Source of the DNA: Actinacidiphila guanduensis
Lineage (GTDB): Bacteria; Actinomycetota; Actinomycetes; Streptomycetales; Streptomycetaceae
Assembly: GCF_900103985.1 (NCBI RefSeq)
Contig: NZ_FNIE01000018.1
Span: forward strand, 1 to 64,000
Length of the DNA stretch: 64,000 nt
Reading direction: 5' to 3'
Shown: in pieces, positions 55,599-64,000 of the stretch
Layout: every line of letters begins with the position of its first letter
How positions within the stretch are numbered: position 1 is the stretch's first letter
Position numbers and translations under genes: made by a program
Notes under the pieces: generated by a model
The model's input: only the letters and a program-made list of their open reading frames with translations
What the model was told of the DNA's origin: nothing
Databases searched by the model: none

Positions 55599-57500
55599 AT
55601 GGACTTCGGCACCGACCGCCCGGGCTCCCCGGCCGACCTGGCCTGGCTGCGCGGCGTGGACGCGTACACCATGGGCGCCTACGTCCAGGCCGAGGAGGAG
55701 TTCCGGTCCGCGGTGCGGATGGACCCGGGGATGGCCGACGCCTGGCTGGGGCTGCACGCCCTGCGCGCCGACACCACCACCGCCCTGCTGCAGATGTACC
55801 GGCACCGCGACCGCTTCGGCGAGCAGCGCGCCGCCCACCGCCGCCCGCTCAACTCCTGGTACTGGCTGGGCTGGTGGGTGCAGCCGGTGCTGGAGACCAG
55901 CCGGGACCTGCTGCTCGCGCACGCCTCGCACTGGCTCGACGGCCGCCATGTCGCCGAGCTGGACCGGGCGTTGGCCGACTGCCCGCCGGTGGACACCGAT
56001 CCGCAGGTGCGGTTCCTGCACGCCTGCCGGGCGTATCTGGTCAAGGACTGGGAGCGGCTGGTGCGGCACACCGAGCCGCTGCTCGGCGACCCCGTCCTCG
56101 GCATCGAGGCGGGCCTGTTCGGCGGGATGGCCCGGGTCCGGCTGGAGATGTGCGGCCAGGCCGAACCGCTGCTGGCCGCCGCCCTGATGCGCTGCCGCAC
56201 CGAGCAGCCGCAGCGCAAGGAGCTGCGCTACTGGCTGGCCCGCGCCTATGAGGGCACCGGCCGTACCGCCGCCGCCGTACCGCTCTACCGGGCCGTGCAC
56301 CGGGTGGACCCGGCGTTCATGGACACCGCCGCGCGGCTGGCCGCGATCCACGAGACCGACGACGGGCTGGACGAGGGCACCGGCCTGGCCGCCGTCTCGC
56401 TGGCCGGCACCGGCCAGGCCGTCCCGGAGGGCGCGGACGCGCTGGACCCGTACCCCACCGACTTCCCCGCCGACCCGCCGCCCGGCAGCGGCGCGGCCCC
56501 CGACCTGGAGGAGTCGCTGCTGACCGCCGGGCCGCTGGGGGACGGCGTACGGGACCGCGCGGCGACGCAGTCGCAGGGCGGCGCCGCGCCGGGGCTGCCG
56601 CTGGGCGGCTCGGACCCGGTGCTGCTCGCCCAGGCGCTCGCCGAACTCGACCGCATGGTGGGCCTGGAGCCGGTCAAGCGGCAGGTGCGGGCGCTGTCGG
56701 CGCAATTGCGGATGGCCCGGCTGCGGGCCGGGCAGGGCCTGCCGGTGCAGCCGCCGAAGCGGCACTTCGTCTTCTCCGGTCCCTCCGGCACCGGCAAGAC
56801 CACGGTGGCCCGCATCCTCGGCCGGGTCTTCTACGCGCTCGGCCTGCTCGGCGGCGACCACCTCGTGGAGGCCCAACGCTCGGACCTGGTGGGCGAGTTC
56901 CTGGGCCAGACGGCCGTGAAGGCGAATGAGCTGATCGACTCCGCGCTCGGCGGCGTGCTCTTCGTGGACGAGGCGTACGCGCTGTCCAACTCCGGCTACA
57001 CCAAGGGCGATGCCTACGGCGACGAGGCCCTGCAGGTGCTGCTGAAGCGGGCCGAGGACAACCGGGACCGGCTGGTGGTGATCCTCGCCGGCTACCCCGA
57101 GGGCATGGACCGCCTGCTGGCGGCGAACCCGGGCCTCAGCTCGCGCTTCACCACCCGCGTGGACTTCCCCAGTTACCGCCCCCAGGAGCTGACCCGCATA
57201 GGCGAGGTCCTCGCCGCCGAGAACGGCGACCACTGGGACGAGGAGGCGCTGGACGAACTCGGCGCGATCAGCAGCCACGTGGTGGACCAGGGCTGGATCG
57301 ACGAACTCGGCAATGGCCGCCTCCTGCGGACCCTCTACGAGAAGAGCTGCGCCTACCGCGACCTGCGGCTCTCGGAGTACCCGACGCCCCCCAGCCGGGA
57401 CGAGCTGGCCACCCTGCGCCTCCCGGACCTGATGCAGGCCTACGGCGAGGTCCTCTCCGGCCGCGGCCCCGGCGTCCCGCCCCCGGCGGAGGGGGAGTAG
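55599..57500 (+). CDS. TPR-AAA+ ATPase of the CbxX/EccA type
   Basis: A 633-residue protein, start ATG 55599 (MDFGTDRPGSPADLAW). The N-terminal half (about 15-270) is a TPR-like helical array (YTMGAYVQAEEEFRSAVRMDPGMADAWLGL). A Pro/Gly-rich linker follows. The C-terminal CbxX/CfqX ATPase has Walker A GPSGTGKTT (about 396-404), Walker B VLFVDEAYALSN (about 452), VVILAGYPEGM and the arginine-finger SRF. This plan matches EccA of ESX/type VII secretion, but no other ESX genes (WXG100, EccB-E) are in the window. An assembly or secretion-chaperone role is inferred. Confidence 0.87.
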   Translation: MDFGTDRPGSPADLAWLRGVDAYTMGAYVQAEEEFRSAVRMDPGMADAWLGLHALRADTTTALLQMYRHRDRFGEQRAAHRRPLNSWYWLGWWVQPVLETSRDLLLAHASHWLDGRHVAELDRALADCPPVDTDPQVRFLHACRAYLVKDWERLVRHTEPLLGDPVLGIEAGLFGGMARVRLEMCGQAEPLLAAALMRCRTEQPQRKELRYWLARAYEGTGRTAAAVPLYRAVHRVDPAFMDTAARLAAIHETDDGLDEGTGLAAVSLAGTGQAVPEGADALDPYPTDFPADPPPGSGAAPDLEESLLTAGPLGDGVRDRAATQSQGGAAPGLPLGGSDPVLLAQALAELDRMVGLEPVKRQVRALSAQLRMARLRAGQGLPVQPPKRHFVFSGPSGTGKTTVARILGRVFYALGLLGGDHLVEAQRSDLVGEFLGQTAVKANELIDSALGGVLFVDEAYALSNSGYTKGDAYGDEALQVLLKRAEDNRDRLVVILAGYPEGMDRLLAANPGLSSRFTTRVDFPSYRPQELTRIGEVLAAENGDHWDEEALDELGAISSHVVDQGWIDELGNGRLLRTLYEKSCAYRDLRLSEYPTPPSRDELATLRLPDLMQAYGEVLSGRGPGVPPPAEGE

Positions 57501-57533
57501 GGCCTCGGGCCCGTGCGGGGCAGCTGTTACGGT

Positions 57534-57959
57534 TCAACGCCCGCGCCGGGCGATGAGTTCTTCCCCGCCGGGGGCGAGGAGCTTGGGCAGGAGACGCCGC
57601 AGGCCGGCAGCATGCTGGTGAACGCGCTTGAGCGTGGCTCGCCGTGTCGGGGCGGACTCGGGCACATCCTGCGCGGGCCCGCACCCGGCTGCGACGTACA
57701 GGTCGTCCAGCGGCGCCCATTTGCCATGGACTCCCCCCGGGCCGATCAGGAAGACCATCGTGTACACCGCGGGTTCGTGACCATCAGGGCACCAGACCTC
57801 GATGTCCAGGCCCTCGCCATGGAAGGCGACCCCATGAAGGGTCCGTTCAGGTCCCGAGAAGCCCGCGTCTTCGACCAGGAAGGCGAAGGCAGTGCCCACC
57901 GCCGCCCGGAACTCCTCCGCCGGATCTCCCCGATGCCCCATGTGTCGATACTCGGGCAT
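57534..57959 (-). CDS. Small conserved hypothetical protein
   Basis: A 141-residue soluble protein convergent with the AAA+ gene (34-base gap). GVAFHGEGLDIEVWCPDGHEP and PLDDLYVAAGCGPAQDVPESAPTRRATLKRVHQHAAGLRRLLP look conserved and structured. No ribosome site is obvious before ATG 57959, and a GTG further in is possible. No family is recognised. Its size and context could fit an immunity-like protein, but nothing specific supports this. Confidence 0.6.
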   Translation of the reverse strand: MPEYRHMGHRGDPAEEFRAAVGTAFAFLVEDAGFSGPERTLHGVAFHGEGLDIEVWCPDGHEPAVYTMVFLIGPGGVHGKWAPLDDLYVAAGCGPAQDVPESAPTRRATLKRVHQHAAGLRRLLPKLLAPGGEELIARRGR

Positions 57960-58112
57960 CCCGTAGGGCGGGGGTAGACCACGACAGGATCCTTCGAGTC
58001 TTCGGAGCCGGTGCGGGCCGGGGCCGCTCGCGGCGCGGGTACTTACCGGGCGCGGGCAGGCAGTCCCCGGCGTGCCCCGGGCCTCACCGCGCCGGTTCCC
58101 CTTCCGCCGCCC

Positions 58113-59207
58113 TCAGCGGACCAGCTCCCCCGGGGTTGCGCCGCCGTGGGCGGGTCCGGGGACCTCCGGCAGCGGGCGGTGGGCCGGGTCGCGGACCTCG
58201 CCGACCAGCATCTCCAGCACGTCCTCCATCGCCACCAGGCCCAGCACGCGGCCCGAGGCGTCGGTGACCGAGGCGAGGTGGGTGGCCGCGCGGCGCATCG
58301 CGGTCAGCGCGTCGTCCAGGGGGAGGTCGGCCCGCAGCGTCGTCATCGGGCGCCACAGGCGCTGCGGGACCGGCCGGTCGGCGTCCTCCACGTCCAGGAC
58401 GTCCTTGACGTGCAGGTAGCCGAGGTAGCGGGCGCCGGGGCCCGGCTGGTCGGCGACCGGGAAACGGGAGTAGCCGGTGCGCACGGTCAGCTCCTCCACC
58501 TCTCGGGCGGTCACACCCGGGCCGAGCGTGACCAGTTCGTCGGGGGTGAGCAGCACCTCGGTGACGGAGCGGGTGCCCAGTTCCAGGGCGTCCTCCAGCC
58601 GCTCCTGCTCGTCCGGGTCGAGCAGCCCGGCGGCGCGCGCGTCCTCGACCAGGACGGTCAGCTCCGCGCTGGTGAAGACCGCGTCGACCTCGTCCTTCGG
58701 CTCCACCTTGAAGGCGCGCAGGATCAGCCGGGCGCACGAGCCGAGCACGGAGATGACCGGGCGGAAGACCCGGGCGAAGGCGACCAGCCCGGGCGCCAGC
58801 CGCAGAGCGGCCTTCTCCGGGTCGGCCATCGCCAGGTTCTTGGGCACCATCTCGCCGATCACCAGATGCAGGAAGACCACCAGGGCGAGGGCGAGGACGT
58901 AGCCGACCGGGTGCACGAGGTCGTCGGGCACGTGGACGGCGGAGAAGACGGGCTCCAGCAGGTGGGCGACGGTGGGCTCGGCGACCGCGCCCAGCGTCAG
59001 CGAGCAGACGGTGACGCCGAACTGCGCGGCGGCCATCATCTGCGGCAGGTGCTCCAGCCCGTACAGGACGGTGCGGGCCGGGCGGTTGCTCTCGGCGAGC
59101 GGTTCGATCTGGCTGCGGCGCACCGAGACCAGGGCGAACTCGGCGCCGACGAAGAAGCCGTTGCCCAGCACCAGCAGCACGGCGAACAGCAGTTGCAGGG
59201 CGCTCAT
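58113..59207 (-). CDS. CNNM/CorC-type transporter with CBS pair (second of two)
   Basis: A 364-residue membrane protein. An N-terminal DUF21 domain (LLVLGNGFFVGAEFALVSVRRSQIEPL, GYVLALALVVFLHLVIGEMVPKNLA) precedes two CBS motifs (SRFPVADQPGPG, YLGYLHVKDVLDV, VTDASGRVLGLVAMEDVLEMLVGEV). It ends soon after the CBS pair and lacks the CorC_HlyC domain seen in its partner. The ATG overlaps the upstream stop by 4 bases. Such proteins move Mg2+ or Na+, with CBS binding of ATP-Mg. Confidence 0.92.
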   Translation of the reverse strand: MSALQLLFAVLLVLGNGFFVGAEFALVSVRRSQIEPLAESNRPARTVLYGLEHLPQMMAAAQFGVTVCSLTLGAVAEPTVAHLLEPVFSAVHVPDDLVHPVGYVLALALVVFLHLVIGEMVPKNLAMADPEKAALRLAPGLVAFARVFRPVISVLGSCARLILRAFKVEPKDEVDAVFTSAELTVLVEDARAAGLLDPDEQERLEDALELGTRSVTEVLLTPDELVTLGPGVTAREVEELTVRTGYSRFPVADQPGPGARYLGYLHVKDVLDVEDADRPVPQRLWRPMTTLRADLPLDDALTAMRRAATHLASVTDASGRVLGLVAMEDVLEMLVGEVRDPAHRPLPEVPGPAHGGATPGELVR

Positions 59208-60583
59208 GCCGCTCCCTCCGTCGCCGCCCCGGCGTCGGCGGCGGCATCGGTGTCGACGGCGCTGCCGGTTCCGGTCCCGGTGCCGGTGCGTACGATCCGC
59301 ACCCGTTCGGCCCGGTGGTGGCCGACCTCCTCGACCCGCAGTGTCCAGCCGGGCAGCTCGGCGGTGTCGCCGGGCTCGGGGATGCGGCCGAGCAGGTCGG
59401 CGACCAGGCCGGCCACCGTCTCGTAGGGGCCCTCGGGGGCGGCGAGGCCGATGCCGGCCAGGGTGTCCAGGCGGGCGCCGCCGTCGGCGTCCCAGGCGGG
59501 GTGGCCGTCCTCGGCGGGGGCCTGGGCGAGTTCGGGCAGGTCGACGGCGTCGTGCTCGTCGCGCACCTCGCCGACCAGCTCCTCCACGATGTCCTCCAGC
59601 GTCACCACGCCGGCCGTGCCGCCGTACTCGTCGACGACGACGGCGATCGGCTGCTGGCTGCGCAGCAGGCCGAGCAGCTGCTGCACCGGCAGCGTCTCGG
59701 GCACCAGCAGCGGCGCCACGGCGACCGAGCCGACGGGGGTGCGGCCGCGCCGGTCGGCGGGGACGGCGAGGGCGTCCTTGAGGTGGACCATGCCGGTGAT
59801 GTCGTCCACCCGCTCCCGGTAGACGGGGAAGCGGGACAGGCCGGTGGCGCGGGTGAGGTTCAGGACGTCGGCCGCGGTGGCGGTGTCCTCCAGGGCGCTC
59901 ACCCGCACCCGGGGCGTCATCACGTTCTCGGCGGTGAGGTCGCCCAGCGACAGGGTGCGCACGAAGAGGTCGGCGGTGTCGGCCTCCAGGGCGCCGGCGA
60001 GGGCGGAGTGCTTGGCGAGCGAGACCAGCTCGGTGGGGGTGCGGGCGGAGACCAGCTCGTCGGCGGGCTCCACGCCGAGCATCCGCACCAGGCGGTTCGC
60101 GGCCCGGTTGAGCAGGTCGATCACCGGCCGGAAGGCGCTGGAGAAGGCGCGCTGCGGCCCGGCGACGACGCGGGCGACGGCCAGCGGGCGGGAGACGGCC
60201 CAGTTCTTGGGGACGAGTTCGCCGATGACCATCTGCACGCCGGAGGCGACCATCATGCCGACCACGACGGCCACGCCGGGGGCGGCGCCGTGCGGGATGC
60301 CGATGCCGCGCAGCGGCCCGGCGAGCAGGTCGGCGAGCGCGGGCTCGGCGAGCATGCCGACGACCAGCGAGGTGATGGTGATGCCGAGCTGGGTGCCGGA
60401 GAGCTGGAAGGAGAGCCGGCGCAGGGCCGCGACCACGCTGCGGGCCCGGCGGTCGCCCGCGGCGGCGGCGCGTTCGGCCGCCGGGCGCTCCACGGTCACC
60501 AGGCCGAACTCGGCCGCGACGAAGAACCCGTTGGCGAGGATCAGGACGAGGGCTGCCGCGAGCAGCAGCAGGGAGGTGCTCAT
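59204..60583 (-). CDS. CNNM/CorC-type transporter with CBS and CorC_HlyC domains (first of two)
   Basis: A 459-residue membrane protein, start ATG 60583 with GGAG at 10 nt. DUF21 (LVLILANGFFVAAEFGLVTVERP, VQMVIGELVPKNWAVSRP), CBS pair (LSRFPVYRERVDDITGMVHLKDALAV, VVVDEYGGTAGVVTLEDIVEELVGEV) and a C-terminal CorC_HlyC domain (LDTLAGIGLAAPEGPYETVAGL) are all present. The tail is a GTGTGTGSA-type low-complexity run. Paired long/short CNNM genes like this are usual in actinobacteria and may form heterodimers. Confidence 0.93.
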   Translation of the reverse strand: MSTSLLLLAAALVLILANGFFVAAEFGLVTVERPAAERAAAAGDRRARSVVAALRRLSFQLSGTQLGITITSLVVGMLAEPALADLLAGPLRGIGIPHGAAPGVAVVVGMMVASGVQMVIGELVPKNWAVSRPLAVARVVAGPQRAFSSAFRPVIDLLNRAANRLVRMLGVEPADELVSARTPTELVSLAKHSALAGALEADTADLFVRTLSLGDLTAENVMTPRVRVSALEDTATAADVLNLTRATGLSRFPVYRERVDDITGMVHLKDALAVPADRRGRTPVGSVAVAPLLVPETLPVQQLLGLLRSQQPIAVVVDEYGGTAGVVTLEDIVEELVGEVRDEHDAVDLPELAQAPAEDGHPAWDADGGARLDTLAGIGLAAPEGPYETVAGLVADLLGRIPEPGDTAELPGWTLRVEEVGHHRAERVRIVRTGTGTGTGSAVDTDAAADAGAATEGAA

Positions 60584-60854
60584 GAGGCCGCCGCTCCGTT
60601 TTCCCGGACGGGAGGGGCGGCGCAGGTACTACCGGACGGTTCGTCCATCGGGGTGTGAGTGTCACTCCTCGGTCGGTCGGTCGGTGCCGTGGGCGCTCGG
60701 CGCCCGGATCCAGAGTAGTCGGCGCGGCCGCGCGCGCGAAGGGACGGCGGCCGCCCGGCGTACGCGGGCGCGCCGCGGCGGACGGCGGAGGGCACGCAGC
60801 AGGCAAGCGGCAGGCAAGCAGCGGGGAACAGGTGGCGGCCGGTGGCTCCTGGGG

Positions 60855-61367
60855 TCAGCGGGACTCGCCGAGGGCGGCGACCAGGTCGCGCAGCCTGCGG
60901 GCGTCCCGCAGCGCCCGCTGCCGGGCGAGCCCGGGCTGGATGCCCATGGCGGGCAGGCTCGTGCCGTCGGCGAGGTCGAGGTGGACCCAGGCGTCGCCGT
61001 GCGAGAGGTTGACGGCCAGCACCTCGGGCCAGGCGAGCCGGCGGCTGACCGTGAGGTTGACCACGGTCAGCCCGTCGGGGTCGGCGACCACCTTGGGACG
61101 GGCGAGCAGGGTGAGCCCGGCCGCGAGCAGCACCGCCGTGCCGATCACGGTGGCGCGCTCGCCGGTGCTCCAGGGCGTGTCCCCGTCGTGCGGCATCGCC
61201 AGCGCCACCGAGGTCAGCGCGGCGAGCACGGCGACCGCCAGGCCCAGCAGCACCACGCGGGTGACGACCGGGCGGAAGGTGACGGGCAGGCCGGCCAGCG
61301 CCGCGGCGGCGGCCGCGTCCGGGGCGGCGCCGCCGGGCGCGGCCGGGGCGCCGTGCGGGCCGGTCAC
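60855..61367 (-). CDS. PH-domain membrane protein downstream of hisG
   Basis: A 170-residue protein starting GTG 61367, overlapping the hisG stop by 4 bases. Two hydrophobic helices (VVLLGLAVAVLAALTSVALAM, ATVIGTAVLLAAGLTLLA) precede a bacterial PH-like fold (PKVVADPDGLTVVNLTVSRRLAWPEVLAVNLSHGD). Its position at the end of the hisE-hisG run is conserved in streptomycetes as far as I recall, but there is no evidence for a role in histidine synthesis. Confidence 0.85.
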   Translation of the reverse strand: MTGPHGAPAAPGGAAPDAAAAAALAGLPVTFRPVVTRVVLLGLAVAVLAALTSVALAMPHDGDTPWSTGERATVIGTAVLLAAGLTLLARPKVVADPDGLTVVNLTVSRRLAWPEVLAVNLSHGDAWVHLDLADGTSLPAMGIQPGLARQRALRDARRLRDLVAALGESR

Positions 61368-62212
61368 AGCCGGGCGGCGTGGATGCCGGTGGTGAGGATC
61401 GCCCGGGCGCCCAGGTCGTAGAGCTGGTCCATGATCTGCTGGGCGTCGGCGGTGGGCACCATGGCGCGCACGGCGACCCAGCCCTCGTGGTGCAGCGGGG
61501 AGACGGTGGGCGACTCCAGGCCGGGGGTGAGGGCGACGGCCTTCTCCACCTGCTCGACGCGGATGTCGTAGTCCATCATCACGTACCGGCGGGCGACCAG
61601 GACGCCCTGCAGGCGGCGCAGGAACTGCTGCACCTTCGGCTCGGCGGGGTCCGCGCCGGTGCGGCGGACCACGACGGCCTCGGACTCCATGATCGGCTCG
61701 CCGAACGCCTCCAGGCCCGCGTTGCGCAGCGAGGTGCCGGTCTCAACCACGTCGGCGATGACCTGGGCGACGCCGAGCTGGATCGCGGTCTCCACGGCGC
61801 CGTCGAGGTGCACCACCGAGGCGTCGACGCCGCTGTCGGCCAGGTGCTTGGCGACCACGCCCTCGTAGGAGGTGGCCACCGTCATCCCGCCGAGGTCGGC
61901 GACCTGGGTGGCGGTGCCGGGCCGGGCGGCGTAGCGGAAGGTGGAGCGGGCGAAGCCGAGCTGCAGGATCTCCTCGGCGTTGGCGCCGGAGTCCAGCAGC
62001 AGGTCGCGGCCGGTGATGCCGATGTCGAGCTTTCCGGAGCTGACGTAGATGGCGATGTCGCGCGGGCGCAGGTAGAAGAACTCGACGTCGTTGGCGCTGT
62101 CGACCAGCACCAGCTCCTTGGACTCCTTGCGCTGGCGGTAGCCGGCCTCATGGAGCATGGCCGTCGCGGGTCCGGAGAGCGAGCCCTTGTTGGGGACGGC
62201 GATGCGCAGCAT
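61364..62212 (-). CDS. hisG: ATP phosphoribosyltransferase
   Basis: A 282-residue long-form HisG catalysing the first step of histidine synthesis, joining ATP and PRPP. LRIAVPNKGSLSGPATAML, FFYLRPRDIAIYVSSGKLDIGITGRDLL and the PRPP-binding loop DVVETGTSLRNAGLEAF are present. The C-terminal approximately 75 residues form the histidine-sensing regulatory domain, so feedback inhibition is expected. It lies 173 bases downstream of hisE. Confidence 0.97.
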   Translation of the reverse strand: MLRIAVPNKGSLSGPATAMLHEAGYRQRKESKELVLVDSANDVEFFYLRPRDIAIYVSSGKLDIGITGRDLLLDSGANAEEILQLGFARSTFRYAARPGTATQVADLGGMTVATSYEGVVAKHLADSGVDASVVHLDGAVETAIQLGVAQVIADVVETGTSLRNAGLEAFGEPIMESEAVVVRRTGADPAEPKVQQFLRRLQGVLVARRYVMMDYDIRVEQVEKAVALTPGLESPTVSPLHHEGWVAVRAMVPTADAQQIMDQLYDLGARAILTTGIHAARL

Positions 62213-62385
62213 GGCGTCGGGTTCCTTCTGTTCGTGCCGGCTGTTCGTGCCGGTCCGGCGGGGTCGTACGGTCGGGGTGCCGCGGGCCGGGGCCGGCCCG
62301 GGCGGAGGCTACGGGATCGGGGCGGCCGCCGGGTGAACGGCAGCCGGAAGAACGGGGCGAGCGCGGCGGGTGCGGGGCGGGCCGC

Positions 62386-62658
62386 TCACAGATGGGCGTA
62401 GACGTCCGCCAGGGAGATCCCGCGCGCGACCATCATCACCTGGACGTGGTACAGCAGCTGCGAGATCTCCTCGGCGGTCGCGGCGGCGCCCTCGTACTCG
62501 GCGGCCATCCACACCTCGGCGGCCTCCTCGACCACCTTCTTGCCGATCGCGTGCACGCCCTTGCCGACGAGTTCGGCGGTGCGGGACGTGCTGGGGTCGC
62601 CGGTGGCGGCCTTCTGCTGGAGCTCGGTGAAGAGCTCCTCGAATGTCTTGTTGGCCAT
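62386..62658 (-). CDS. hisE: Phosphoribosyl-ATP pyrophosphohydrolase
   Basis: A 90-residue HisE catalysing the second step of histidine synthesis. [23 protein letters not shown] and [19 protein letters not shown] contain the metal-binding Glu residues, and [19 protein letters not shown] completes the all-alpha NTP-pyrophosphatase fold. AGGACC precedes the ATG. As in many actinobacteria HisE is a separate protein from HisI and sits beside hisG. Confidence 0.96.
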   Translation of the reverse strand: MANKTFEELFTELQQKAATGDPSTSRTAELVGKGVHAIGKKVVEEAAEVWMAAEYEGAAATAEEISQLLYHVQVMMVARGISLADVYAHL

Positions 62659-62697
62659 GGTGGTCCTAGCCTACGGGGAAGCGAGCCCCGGCCGCGG

Positions 62698-63183
62698 TCA
62701 GCGCCAGGGTTCGGACACCGAGCGCAGGGTGGCGGCGGTGGCGACGGCGGCGGTGACCGCCTCGTGGCCCTTGTCCTCGCTGGAGCCGGGCAGCCCGGCG
62801 CGGTCCAGCGCCTGCTCCTCGGTGTCGCAGGTGAGGACGCCGAAGCCGACGGGCACCCCGGTCTCCACCGCGACCTGGGTGAGCCCGGCGGTCACGCCCT
62901 GCGAGACGTACTCGAAGTGCGGGGTGCCGCCGCGGATGATGACGCCGAGGGCGACGATCGCGTCGTAGCCGCGGCCGGCCAGTACCTTGGCGACGACGGG
63001 GAGTTCGAAGCTGCCCGGCACCCGCAGCAGGGTCGGCTCGTCGATGCCGAGGTCGCGCAGCGCGCGCACGGCCCCGTCCACGAGGCCGTCCATCACCTGG
63101 GTGTGCCACTGGGCCGCGATGACGGCGACCCGCAGGTCCCCGCAGTTCTTCACGGTCAGCTCGGGGGCGCCCTTACCGCTCAC
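62698..63183 (-). CDS. ribH: 6,7-dimethyl-8-ribityllumazine synthase
   Basis: A 161-residue protein forming the icosahedral lumazine synthase that condenses ribityl-aminouracil with dihydroxybutanone phosphate. [61 protein letters not shown] (with the catalytic His in PHFEYV) and [16 protein letters not shown] are diagnostic. GTG 63183 follows GAGGAC. It is 107 bases downstream of the cyclohydrolase gene. Confidence 0.97.
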   Translation of the reverse strand: MSGKGAPELTVKNCGDLRVAVIAAQWHTQVMDGLVDGAVRALRDLGIDEPTLLRVPGSFELPVVAKVLAGRGYDAIVALGVIIRGGTPHFEYVSQGVTAGLTQVAVETGVPVGFGVLTCDTEEQALDRAGLPGSSEDKGHEAVTAAVATAATLRSVSEPWR

Positions 63184-63263
63184 TGTTTCGTCCTCGGTGC
63201 TTTCTCGTCGGTGTCACGGGATGGTGCGGGGTCGTGGTGGGGGGGTGCTGCGGGGTCGCGGCG

Positions 63264-63281
63264 GTCCCGCGGCCGCGGGAC
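63264..63281. terminator. 18-bp palindrome between the cyclohydrolase gene and ribH
   Basis: GTCCCGCGGCCGCGGGAC is a perfect palindrome 10 bases after the cyclohydrolase stop and 81 bases before ribH. It may attenuate transcription or act in mRNA processing within the rib operon. Confidence 0.5.
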
Positions 63282-63290
63282 GGCCGCACG

Positions 63291-64000
63291 TCACTGGCCG
63301 GCGGCGTCCAGCCACGGCAGGTCGTGGCCCATGCGGTCCCGCTTGGTGCGCAGGTAACGCAGGTTGTGCTCGCCGGCGGCGACCGGCAGCGGCTCGCGGC
63401 CGGTCACCTTCAGCCCGTGCGCGGTCAACGCGGCGGACTTGTCGGGGTTGTTGGTGAGCAGCCGCAGCGAGCGCACGCCGAGGTCGGCGAGGATGCGGGC
63501 GGCGGCGCCGTAGTCGCGCGCGTCGGCGGGCAGGCCCAACTCCAGGTTGGCGTCCAGGGTGTCGCGGCCGCGCTCCTGCAACTCGTAGGCGCGCAGCTTG
63601 GACATCAGGCCGATGCCGCGCCCCTCGTGGCCGCGCAGGTAGAGCACCACCCCGCGGCCCTCCTCGCCGATCCGCCGCATCGCCGCGTGCAGTTGGGGCC
63701 CGCAGTCGCAGCGCAGCGAGCCGAACACGTCGCCGGTCAGGCACTCGGAGTGGACCCGCACCAGCACGTCCTCGCCGTCGCCGATGTCGCCGGCGACCAG
63801 GGCGACGTGCTCCACGCCGTCCTCGGTGCTGCGGTAGCCGTGGGCGCGGAAGTCGCCGTCGGCGGTGGGCAGGGTGGTGGTGGCCTCGCGGCGCACGGCG
63901 GGGGCCGGCGGCAGGTCCACGGGGAGGGCGGTGGGCTGCGCGGCGGGCGCCTCCGCGGGCAGGACGGCGGTGCGGGTCGCGGGCTCCGCGGGGCTGGCGG
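63291..64000 (-). CDS. ribA: GTP cyclohydrolase II domain, probably of a RibBA protein (5' end outside window)
   Basis: Only the C-terminal part is visible. The GCHII zinc site is intact ([17 protein letters not shown]), as are [11 protein letters not shown], the catalytic Asp/Arg region [12 protein letters not shown] and [12 protein letters not shown]. The enzyme opens GTP in the first riboflavin step. The frame stays open to the window edge through an Ala/Pro-rich tract of about 35 residues ([21 protein letters not shown]). GTG 63920 is a possible start of a stand-alone RibA but has no ribosome site, so a RibB-RibA fusion with an unusual linker is likelier. Confidence 0.9.
   Translation of the reverse strand, partial: ASPAEPATRTAVLPAEAPAAQPTALPVDLPPAPAVRREATTTLPTADGDFRAHGYRSTEDGVEHVALVAGDIGDGEDVLVRVHSECLTGDVFGSLRCDCGPQLHAAMRRIGEEGRGVVLYLRGHEGRGIGLMSKLRAYELQERGRDTLDANLELGLPADARDYGAAARILADLGVRSLRLLTNNPDKSAALTAHGLKVTGREPLPVAAGEHNLRYLRTKRDRMGHDLPWLDAAGQ

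Overview
This window is chromosomal DNA of a Streptomyces-like actinomycete. The evidence is the very high G+C, GTG starts, stop/start overlaps of the GTGA/ATGA type, an rbpA gene behind a sigma-R-type promoter, TGGTCTGGACC operator-like elements of the DasR/chitinase type, an actinobacterial c-di-AMP riboswitch, and a his/rib gene order usual in the genus. I see no rRNA, tRNA, CRISPR array, prophage or complete insertion sequence. Both edges cut genes: fdhD on the left and a GTP cyclohydrolase II gene on the right.

Layout. 0-11 kb is a mostly minus-strand block of secreted enzymes: a ricin-lectin/beta-helix hydrolase, a GH18 chitinase and an S53 protease, plus UppP and an ABC exporter pair whose ATPase is fused to an alpha/beta hydrolase. 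11-24 kb holds an aldo/keto reductase, a PAP2 phosphatase, an Rpf-LysM-M23 cell-wall hydrolase with a TTA codon, a flavin monooxygenase, a D,D-carboxypeptidase, a coiled-coil/Mrr-nuclease/TerD fusion, a short Rho paralogue, a 2OG-type dioxygenase and a riboswitch-controlled LysM-M23 peptidase. 24-33 kb has an alpha/beta hydrolase-TetR pair behind an operator-like promoter, a GNAT protein, two P-loop proteins with degenerate Walker A motifs, a MocR regulator and rbpA.

33-45 kb contains a frameshifted ECF sigma gene with its YCII partner, FxsA, a membrane protein, the ppm1-lnt lipoprotein/mannosyl operon, a Streptomyces-type intergenic repeat cluster, an amidohydrolase, an Lrp regulator and an alditol-oxidase-like flavoenzyme. 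45-55 kb has an acyl-CoA dehydrogenase, a methyltransferase-GGDEF/EAL pair, a second GH18 chitinase, a C39-like peptidase, an M24 peptidase and a P-loop kinase. 55-64 kb holds an EccA-like AAA+ protein, two CNNM transporters, and the ribA-ribH-hisE-hisG-PH-protein run.

Connections. Three genes (the ricin/beta-helix enzyme and both chitinases) share TGGTCTGGACC-type operators inside their promoters and probably form one N-acetylglucosamine/chitin-responsive set. Two M23 peptidases, the Rpf domain, the D,D-carboxypeptidase, UppP and PAP2 make the region rich in cell-envelope functions. Second-messenger control is visible twice: c-di-AMP at a riboswitch and c-di-GMP through the GGDEF/EAL protein. 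The least explained candidate is the coiled-coil/Mrr/TerD protein followed by a long leader and a minimal Rho.
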